Assembly: GCA_035543015.1 (NCBI GenBank) | Contig: DATKKG010000059.1 | Location: 1 to 54,120, forward strand | DNA from: DATKKG01 sp035543015 | GTDB lineage: Archaea; Thermoproteota; Nitrososphaeria; Conexivisphaerales; DTJL01 | Direction: 5' to 3' | DNA: 54,120 nucleotides | Shown: positions 48,793-54,120 of the stretch, one piece after another | How the letters are laid out: each line of letters opens with the position of its first letter | Numbering within the stretch: the first letter of the stretch is position 1 | Made by a program: the position numbers and the translations under genes | The notes under the pieces: model-generated | What the model was told of the DNA's origin: nothing | What the model saw: only the letters and a program-made list of their open reading frames with translations | The model's database searches: none

Positions 48793-49479
48793 TCAAGGTG
48801 CCACTATATGAGTCGAGCTAGCGTTCCCCGGGTCAGCCGCGGCTGCTTCGCGTTCCCTCGCGGCGTTCGCCCTCCTTTCGGTGAGGTACACGTACAGGAA
48901 GGTGCCGACGGACATCGTCAGGAACCCCGACGCCGACATGAGGAGTCCGAACTGGTCCTGCTGGAAGGCGGGGTACGGCGCGAAGAGGTTGGTCCCCCAC
49001 ACGGAGTACAGGACGCCCATCATCGAGTTCATGTTCCCAAAGACGAAGATGTAGACCGCCTTGAAGGTCCTGGACATGAAGGGGGTGGCGGCGATGAGCC
49101 ATATCGAGGTGGCATAGAACATGGCGTGCTCCAGGAAGTGTATCCCTTCGTTGCCCGGGAGGACGGTGTACGTGAAAGCCTGCGGCACGTGCCAGAAGTT
49201 GAAGACGATAATGAACGACGCCGCGGCGAGGTACCCTCCCCTGTTAAGGCTCGCCCAGCCCCTCTTGAAGCGCTCCCAGGCGAGATTCCAGGCAACTCCG
49301 TAGAGGGCCGTAAGGCCGTATCCCACCGAGAACCCACCAAAGATTATCATAAGGTGCTCGAGATGGTGGGCTACCAGGTTCGCGTCGGCGGCGACGTCTA
49401 TCGGCTCGATGTCGGAGATGAGCGCCAAGGCAACCCCCAACAAGACGAACGCGGCCGCCTTCGTCGTTCCTTCCTTCAT
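48793..49479 (-). CDS. DUF1404-like polytopic membrane protein
   Basis: 228 residues from ATG at 49479; codons upstream to 49551 are not needed. Seven hydrophobic segments. His-rich helix ends HHLEHLMIIFGGF and HFLEHAMFYATSIWL, with a NFWHVPQAFTYTVLP loop, resemble the DUF1404 / CtaG-like oxidase-assembly proteins of archaea and may bind a metal. Function in the family is uncertain. Divergent from the CoA-transferase gene. Confidence 0.65.
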   Translation of the reverse strand: MKEGTTKAAAFVLLGVALALISDIEPIDVAADANLVAHHLEHLMIIFGGFSVGYGLTALYGVAWNLAWERFKRGWASLNRGGYLAAASFIIVFNFWHVPQAFTYTVLPGNEGIHFLEHAMFYATSIWLIAATPFMSRTFKAVYIFVFGNMNSMMGVLYSVWGTNLFAPYPAFQQDQFGLLMSASGFLTMSVGTFLYVYLTERRANAAREREAAAADPGNASSTHIVAP

Positions 49480-49661
49480 GTCAGGCTCGCCTGGGCTGCC
49501 GGTAGCTGCACGGGCATGTCTGAGATGGCGCCAGCCCGGCTCGACCTCCATTCGAGGGTTGTTCGAAACAAGACCGCTCGCTTCTCCAACTCAAACCATG
49601 CGAGTGTTTTATAACGGTTCTTCAAGTCCTGCTCATGCGATACCACCCTGAGAGGGGCGCA

Positions 49662-49670
49662 AGTATAAGT
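49662..49670 (+). promoter_or_regulatory. TATA box of the CoA-transferase gene
   Basis: AGTATAAGT, 42 bases before ATG 49704, which is chosen over the upstream ATG at 49635 because that one precedes the promoter. Confidence 0.6.
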
Positions 49671-49703
49671 GGAGGAGACGACCGCAGGCTGGGCGTCAGG
49701 CAA

Positions 49704-50900
49704 ATGAGAGGATGCGCACCCCTCGAAGGGGTCAAGGTGGTCGACGTCACCCGGGCGCTCGCAGGGCCGTACTGCTCGATGATGCTGGCCGATCTCGGAG
49801 CGGAAGTGATCAAGCTTGAGTCGCCGGTGAAGGGAGACGAGTCGCGGGCGTGGGGTCCCCCGTTCGTCAACGGCGAGAGCGCGTACTTCATGAGCGTCAA
49901 CCGAAACAAGAAAAGCGTGGCCCTGGACTTCAGGTCCCCCGGAGCGCGAAAGGTCCTCACGCGTCTGGTCAGGGGGGCGGATGTTTTCATCGAGAACTAC
50001 CGGCCGGGCACGGCCGAGTCCCTGGGTGTGGGCTACGAAGCCCTCAGGAAGGTGAACCCTCGCCTGATATACTGCTCCATATCCGGCTTCGGGCAGACGG
50101 GACCTCGCAGGGACATGCCGGGGTACGACATCGTGGCCCTGGCCCTGAGCGGCATGATGAGCATTACGGGAGAGCCAGGGAGGCCTCCCGTCAAGATGGG
50201 GGTGCCCGTCTCCGACATTGGAGCGGGCATGTTCGCCGCTTTCGCCATCGTCTCGTCTCTCTACGGGAGAGGCCGGACCGGTGAAGGGGAGAGGATCGAC
50301 GTTTCCCTGCTTGACGGCCAGGTTGCGTGGCTCACCCATCAGGCAGCTTCGTACTTTGCGTCAGGGAAGGTCCCAAGGCCTCTCGGCTCCGCCCATCCCC
50401 AGATCGCACCCTACCAGGCGTTCCGGGCCAAGGACGGCTACTTCATCGTAGCCGCGGGGAACGACGCCCAGTGGAAGGCCCTCCTTGAAGTGCTCCCTGC
50501 TGACACTGCCCTTCGTAGCCGGGCCTACTCCACCAACGCCCGAAGGGTCGGGAACAGGGAGAAGCTCGAAAGGGAGCTCACCTCTCTCTTCTCAAGGCGG
50601 ACGGCCTCTTCGTGGGTGCGGTCCATCTCCAAGGCAGGCGTCCCCGCCTGCACCATCAACACCGTCGCGGAGGCCCTCTCCGACCCCCAGACCGTGGCCA
50701 GGGGGATGGTGATGGAGGTAAGGCACCCGAAGGCCGGCATCGTCAGGCAGCTTGGGATGCCCTTCAAGCTAGGCGGATACAGGTTCTCGATTCGCGCCCC
50801 GCCGCCCGTCCTCGGCCAGCACACGAACGAAGTACTCCGCGGCCTCGGCTTCTCTCCGACGCAGATCGGCAGGCTCAGGAGACGGGGAGTCGTCGCCTAG
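49704..50900 (+). CDS. family III CoA-transferase (CaiB/BaiF type)
   Basis: 398 residues from ATG at 49704. GVKVVDVTRALAGPYCSMML, then ADLGAEVIKLE, is the N-terminal CoA-binding motif; RNKKSVALDF, GADVFIENYRPG and GFGQTGPRRDMPGYDIVALA, which contains the catalytic Asp of the family, follow in order. These enzymes move CoA between carboxylic acids. The adjacent amidohydrolase gene suggests breakdown of a ring amide or of a product carried as a CoA ester. Substrate unknown. Confidence 0.9.
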   Translation: MRGCAPLEGVKVVDVTRALAGPYCSMMLADLGAEVIKLESPVKGDESRAWGPPFVNGESAYFMSVNRNKKSVALDFRSPGARKVLTRLVRGADVFIENYRPGTAESLGVGYEALRKVNPRLIYCSISGFGQTGPRRDMPGYDIVALALSGMMSITGEPGRPPVKMGVPVSDIGAGMFAAFAIVSSLYGRGRTGEGERIDVSLLDGQVAWLTHQAASYFASGKVPRPLGSAHPQIAPYQAFRAKDGYFIVAAGNDAQWKALLEVLPADTALRSRAYSTNARRVGNREKLERELTSLFSRRTASSWVRSISKAGVPACTINTVAEALSDPQTVARGMVMEVRHPKAGIVRQLGMPFKLGGYRFSIRAPPPVLGQHTNEVLRGLGFSPTQIGRLRRRGVVA

Positions 50901-50938
50901 AGCGTCCGCCCCTTCGGCACCGCAGCCAACCGTGGCAA

Positions 50939-50948
50939 GTTTAATAAG
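50939..50948 (+). promoter_or_regulatory. TATA box of the amidohydrolase gene
   Basis: GTTTAATAAG, 43 bases before the ATG at 50982. Confidence 0.6.
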
Positions 50949-50981
50949 CTCGGACGGACGAATGAAGAAGCAAGATTACTG

Positions 50982-52379
50982 ATGCCTACGCTCCTCGTGA
51001 GGAATGGCATCGTCGCCACGGCCTCCGAAGCTTTTCAGGCCGACGTCAAGGCTGTGGACGGGGTCATCACCAAGATAGCTGCCTCCATCGACGAGCCCGC
51101 CGACAAGGTCGTCAACGCCCAGGGCAGAATCGTCGTCCCAGGAGGCATAGACGGCCACACCCATTTCGAAATGCCTTCGATGGGCACAACCACCGCCGAC
51201 GACTTCAGGACGGGGACCATCTCGGCCGCCTCCGGCGGAATCACATCGATCTTCGACTTCGTGCTCCCGCAGAAGGGCGAGAGCATGCTGGCCGCCCTAC
51301 AGAAATGGCAGGACAAGGCCTCCCCCAAGGTGTTCGTCGACTACGGCTTCCACATGACCTACCGCGACGCCGGAGAGGAGGCCTTCAAGGAGATCAAGGA
51401 GGTCATCGCGGCCGGGGTCACCAGTTTCAAGGTATACACGACCTACAGGAACCAGGGCCTGATGCTGGACGATGGGGGGATCCTGGACGTGATGAAGGAA
51501 GTCTCCTCCAACGGCGGCCTGCTCGCAGTCCATTCAGAGAACGATGGGATCATCGCCCACAACATCGAGACCTTCAAGAGGGAGGGCAAGCTGTCCCCCG
51601 AATATCACCCTCTCGCCAAGCCCCCCATCGCTGAAGGAGAGGCCGTCCAGAGGATGATCGCCTTCGCTAGGTACACCGGAGGGAACGTCTATGTCGTCCA
51701 CCTCTCCACCAAGATGGGCCGGGAGTCGATTCGAGACGCGCAGAGGGGTGGCCTTCCCGTGTTCGCGGAGACCTGCCCTCACTACCTGGTCTTCAACGAC
51801 CTGGTCTACAAGCGCTCCGACGCACCTAGGTTCGTGATGAGCCCGCCCCTGAAGTCCGAGGAGGACAGGTTGGCCCTGTGGGAAGGCATCATCGAAGGGG
51901 ACATCAAAACCATCGGGAGCGACCATGCCGACTTCAACTCAGAGCAGAAGGCGCTGGGCAAGGACGACTTCACCCTCATCCCCAACGGCGTGGCCGGCAC
52001 CGAGGCGATAATGCCCGTGCTGTTCACCGAAGGCTTCGCCAAGAAGCGCATCTCGATCAACAGGTTCGTCCAGGTGACCTCCACGAACGCTGCCAAGGCC
52101 TACAACCTGTTCCCCAAGAAGGGCACCATCGCCGTCGGAAGCGACGCCGACATGGTCATAATAGACCCATCCTACAAGGCGAGGTTGACGGCGGGCTTCC
52201 TCCATGCTAACATAGACTACTCTATCTACGAGAACTACGTCACCGAAGGCTACCCCGTCATGACGATCTCCAGAGGGGAGGTTATCGTGGAGGAGAACCA
52301 GCTGGTCGCCAGCGAAGGGAGGGGAAGGTTCCTTCCTCGGAAGCCCTACCCGAACAACAGGTCTCCGTTGTTTCAGTGA
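50982..52379 (+). CDS. dihydropyrimidinase/hydantoinase-type amidohydrolase
   Basis: 465 residues. Binuclear metal site: H59 and H61 (HTHFE), K149 in SFKVYTTY (the lysine that is carboxylated), H183 (VHSEN), H239 (VVHLST) and D313 (GSDHA). These are the ligands of cyclic-amidase enzymes that open dihydropyrimidine or hydantoin rings. RFVMSPPLKSEEDRLALWEG and PNGVAGTEA are the usual substrate-loop segments. Exact substrate (dihydropyrimidine, hydantoin or allantoin) cannot be told. Separate promoter from the CoA-transferase upstream. Confidence 0.9.
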   Translation: MPTLLVRNGIVATASEAFQADVKAVDGVITKIAASIDEPADKVVNAQGRIVVPGGIDGHTHFEMPSMGTTTADDFRTGTISAASGGITSIFDFVLPQKGESMLAALQKWQDKASPKVFVDYGFHMTYRDAGEEAFKEIKEVIAAGVTSFKVYTTYRNQGLMLDDGGILDVMKEVSSNGGLLAVHSENDGIIAHNIETFKREGKLSPEYHPLAKPPIAEGEAVQRMIAFARYTGGNVYVVHLSTKMGRESIRDAQRGGLPVFAETCPHYLVFNDLVYKRSDAPRFVMSPPLKSEEDRLALWEGIIEGDIKTIGSDHADFNSEQKALGKDDFTLIPNGVAGTEAIMPVLFTEGFAKKRISINRFVQVTSTNAAKAYNLFPKKGTIAVGSDADMVIIDPSYKARLTAGFLHANIDYSIYENYVTEGYPVMTISRGEVIVEENQLVASEGRGRFLPRKPYPNNRSPLFQ

Positions 52380-52472
52380 AGCTCTTGACGGCCTCCAACG
52401 GCCGTGAATGACAAAAGCCTCTGTGAACGGGGGATACACATTTTACAAAGGGGCACCTCGGCTGACTCGGGC

Positions 52473-52919
52473 TTGAACAAGGTCGTCGTCGTCGCTATGG
52501 TTGCCGCCCTCCTTGCGGTGGCAGGCCTGGCGTACCTGTACTTCCAGCCCACCACATCGGCCACAGTTGAGTTTGCGGGAAGGAGCCTCACCGTCGAACT
52601 CGCGAAGACCACCAGCCAGCAGGAGAAAGGCCTCTCAGGGCGGGACTCGATGGCGCCGGACCATGGGATGCTCTTCGTATTCGACCACGCTTCGAAATGG
52701 TCCTTCTGGATGCAAGGCATGGAGTTCCCCCTCGACATCATATGGTTCGACTCAAACAAGAGCGCGATATACTTCGTGCAGGGGCTTGCGCCCTGTACTC
52801 CCAACGAATGTCAGGTCTATGCGCCCCCGTCCGACGCCCTCTACGCCCTCGAGGTGAACGCCGGCTTCGTCACGGCGAACAACGTCACCCTCGGCAAGAC
52901 GTTCACCTTGGGCGGCTGA
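52473..52919 (+). CDS. DUF192-family membrane-anchored protein
   Basis: The frame opens at 52404, but a TATA-like CATTTTACAAAG near 52438-52449 predicts transcription at about 52471, so TTG at 52473 (MNKVVVVAMVAALLAVAGLA) is used. 148 residues: a signal anchor (3-25) and the DUF192 domain with QQEKGLSGRDSMAPDHGMLF, VFDHASKWSFWMQGMEFPLD and IIWFDSN. The family occurs outside the membrane in archaea and bacteria; its role is unknown. Confidence 0.82.
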   Translation: MNKVVVVAMVAALLAVAGLAYLYFQPTTSATVEFAGRSLTVELAKTTSQQEKGLSGRDSMAPDHGMLFVFDHASKWSFWMQGMEFPLDIIWFDSNKSAIYFVQGLAPCTPNECQVYAPPSDALYALEVNAGFVTANNVTLGKTFTLGG

Positions 52920-53347
52920 GCCAAAGGATTGCTCGAGAACGGTCTTGACTCGACGGCGGCGGGGAGTCCCTCGATGAACCGTGCCCGCGATGGATGGCGG
53001 CGACATGAAGGCTGCCATCACCAAGGCAGAGATCGACGTTTCCTCGCCCAACCCACCTGTCGCCGAGGGTTGCGACGTGACAGTCCCGAGCCCGACCTGC
53101 AACTGCGTGATGAAGAGGGAGCACTGCGAGGACAGCCAATCGGTAACCTCCAAGATGCTTGAGAGTTCAAACAGAGCGGGGCCCAGCAGCCTTGCATCGA
53201 CTGCCTGCTCGCGGGGCCGCAGATATCCCGGGGCACAGGATGGAATGTCAGGCACCCGCCCCTTCTGTTGGCTGAATCCCACGGGGTGGCACATTGAGAT
53301 GCTCGCAGCCGCGGGGCTGGCATTCGTCCGACGTCTATTGTTGGGAG
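52920..53347. other. 428-bp region without a supported gene
   Basis: An open frame at 52981-53397 runs into the tRNA-Leu gene and lacks protein-like features; a minus-strand frame at 52752-53372 overlaps the DUF192 gene. Neither is accepted. Confidence 0.5.
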
Positions 53348-53470
53348 TGCGAGGGGTGGGGTTTGAACCCACGAAGGCCTACGCCAGCGGATCTTAAGTC
53401 TGGGCGCCGTCGCACCGCCCCCTGAAGCCGCAACCTTGCGCCGGCATTGGCCAGGCTTGGGTACCCTCGC
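53348..53470 (-). tRNA. tRNA-Leu (UAA) with one clear and one possible non-canonical insert
   Basis: Acceptor GCGAGGG/CCCTCGC; T-arm GTGGG-TTCAAAC-CCCAC; long variable arm. A normal anticodon arm GCGGA-CTTAAGA-TCCGC forms only if 28 bases (53400-53427) are removed between positions 30 and 31; that insert folds as GGGCG/CGCCC. The D-arm also has about 10 extra bases (53437-53446, TGCCGGCGCA) compared with a standard leucine tRNA. Anticodon TAA at 53394-53396. CCA not encoded. Confidence 0.8.
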
Positions 53471-53494
53471 AGATTCATCCCAATCAGCGGTGTT

Positions 53495-53504
53495 CATTTA
53501 AGCG
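53495..53504 (-). promoter_or_regulatory. TATA box of tRNA-Leu
   Basis: CGCTTAAATG on the minus strand, centred about 29 bases before the tRNA 5' end at 53470. Confidence 0.6.
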
Positions 53505-53546
53505 TTTTTTCCGGGTCGACGTTTCACGCAGCTCGGACAAGACAAC

Positions 53547-53556
53547 GATTAAAAGG
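53547..53556 (+). promoter_or_regulatory. TATA box of tRNA-Met
   Basis: GATTAAAAGG, centred about 30 bases before the tRNA 5' end at 53583. Confidence 0.65.
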
Positions 53557-53582
53557 GGAAGGAGAAGCCTCTTATTGGACGA

Positions 53583-53671
53583 GGGCCCGTAGCTCAGCTC
53601 GGTAGAGCGACCGGCTCATAGGGGAGACCTGAGAGACCGGTCGGTCAAGGGTTCAAGTCCCTTCGGGCCCA
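53583..53671 (+). tRNA. tRNA-Met (CAU), elongator type, with a canonical intron
   Basis: Acceptor GGGCCCG/CGGGCCC, D-arm AGCTCAGCTCGGTAGAGC, anticodon stem ACCGG/CCGGT with loop CTCATA-A, T-arm AAGGG-TTCAAGT-CCCTT. A 15-base intron at 53621-53635 lies after position 37, the usual archaeal site. The CCGG anticodon stem, rather than GGG/CCC, argues for elongator Met (or an Ile-CAU). CCA not encoded. Confidence 0.88.
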
Positions 53672-53793
53672 TGAATAATTCCAACTATGGGATACGATTA
53701 TTGAAATGATTCCAATACTCAGACCTCCACTCCTAGCCGTCGAGCCCAGTTGACGGACCTGCCTAGACGCGATTCCCTCTAGGCCCGCCTTGA

Positions 53794-54120
53794 CTACGAG
53801 GCTGGCGTGGACAAGCTGCCGCTACTCAATGATGCGAGAACAAGGAGCGCCCCGCCTGTAGCCTGAAAGACGCAGACTGGCAGCCCCGCGGCGAGTATCG
53901 AAGCGATGGTCGGAACCCCCAGGAAGCCAGGTATCAGCTTCGGGGAAGACACTGCAAATGCGAGAAGGGAACCTGTCAATACAATTGCGAAGCAGCTCAT
54001 GGCTATGAGCACGGTACCGAAAGCCGCACCGCAGATTCGGAGGATCATGTCCGCTGCCTTGGCGGCGGCAACACCCCTCTGTCCCGCATAGGCCTTGATC
54101 ACCCATGCCGCAAGCACGAA
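53794..54120 (-). CDS. polytopic membrane protein, C-terminal part (5' end outside window)
   Basis: The frame is open to the window edge, so the gene starts beyond 54120 (the GTG at 54117 is internal or an alternative start). The visible 108 residues have three hydrophobic segments (CGAAFGTVLIAMSCFAIVLT; FLGVPTIASILAAGLPVCVF; GGALLVLASL) and end SSGSLSTPAS. No family recognised. The 122 bases 53672-53793 between tRNA-Met and this gene hold nothing evident. Confidence 0.5.
   Translation of the reverse strand, partial: FVLAAWVIKAYAGQRGVAAAKAADMILRICGAAFGTVLIAMSCFAIVLTGSLLAFAVSSPKLIPGFLGVPTIASILAAGLPVCVFQATGGALLVLASLSSGSLSTPAS

Noticed and set aside
52981..53397. 138-codon frame after the DUF192 gene
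   Set aside because: Runs into the tRNA-Leu gene, Cys/Ser-rich with no domain or promoter.

Overview
The window looks like part of an archaeal chromosome. Supporting features are an archaeal/eukaryotic-type release factor homologue, an A-type ATP synthase K subunit, and three genes typical of ether-lipid or isoprenoid synthesis (UbiA prenyltransferase, geranylgeranyl-reductase-like flavoprotein, polyprenyl diphosphate synthase). TATA boxes lie about 25-45 nt before starts, leaderless genes and TTG/GTG starts are common, and tRNA genes are interrupted by small introns. Complex-I-like genes without an NADH module, together with Tat and Kdp, fit a Nitrososphaeria (Thaumarchaeota)-related lineage. 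That placement is inference: no rRNA gene is present and no ammonia-oxidation gene is in view.

Layout. 0-5 kb: the end of an exported protein, a small membrane protein, an eRF1-family paralogue lacking all three hallmark motifs, an HtpX-type protease and ArsC. 5-13 kb: an accessory zone of mostly small membrane or secreted orphan genes, with a cupin, a UbiA enzyme and a Nudix hydrolase. This zone carries a 22-bp dispersed repeat (called repeat B here) in at least 21 copies, all in the same orientation; many copies sit just upstream of a TATA box. 13-22 kb: an integrated element with a tyrosine recombinase, an AbrB-type protein, an operon of a HEPN-like protein, a small protein and a P-loop ATPase, a winged-helix protein, and a three-gene operon of a phospholipase-D-like protein with two winged-helix proteins. 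Repeat B is absent from it. 22-25 kb: a second repeat-B zone of membrane proteins. A 51-bp repeat (repeat A) occurs at 13.07 kb and again at 25.30 kb, where it forms the atpK promoter.

25-54 kb is compact, GC-rich core genome: atpK, tatA, tatC, a geranylgeranyl-reductase-like gene, the nuoA-H-J-K-M-L-M-N operon (membrane arm only, with an extra NuoM), a prenyl synthase, two unknown genes, tRNA-Glu, a YhfC-like protein, an ABC transporter, kdpABC preceded by a stand-alone Lrp-type sensor domain, a DUF1404-like protein, a family III CoA-transferase, a dihydropyrimidinase-type amidohydrolase, a DUF192 protein, tRNA-Leu (apparently two inserts) and tRNA-Met (one intron).

The most unusual signals are the repeat-B/TATA promoter cassettes, a start-codon-abutting hairpin shared by two element genes, the motif-less eRF1 paralogue, the connecting-subunit-free complex I cluster with two NuoM, and the PLD-like/winged-helix operon.
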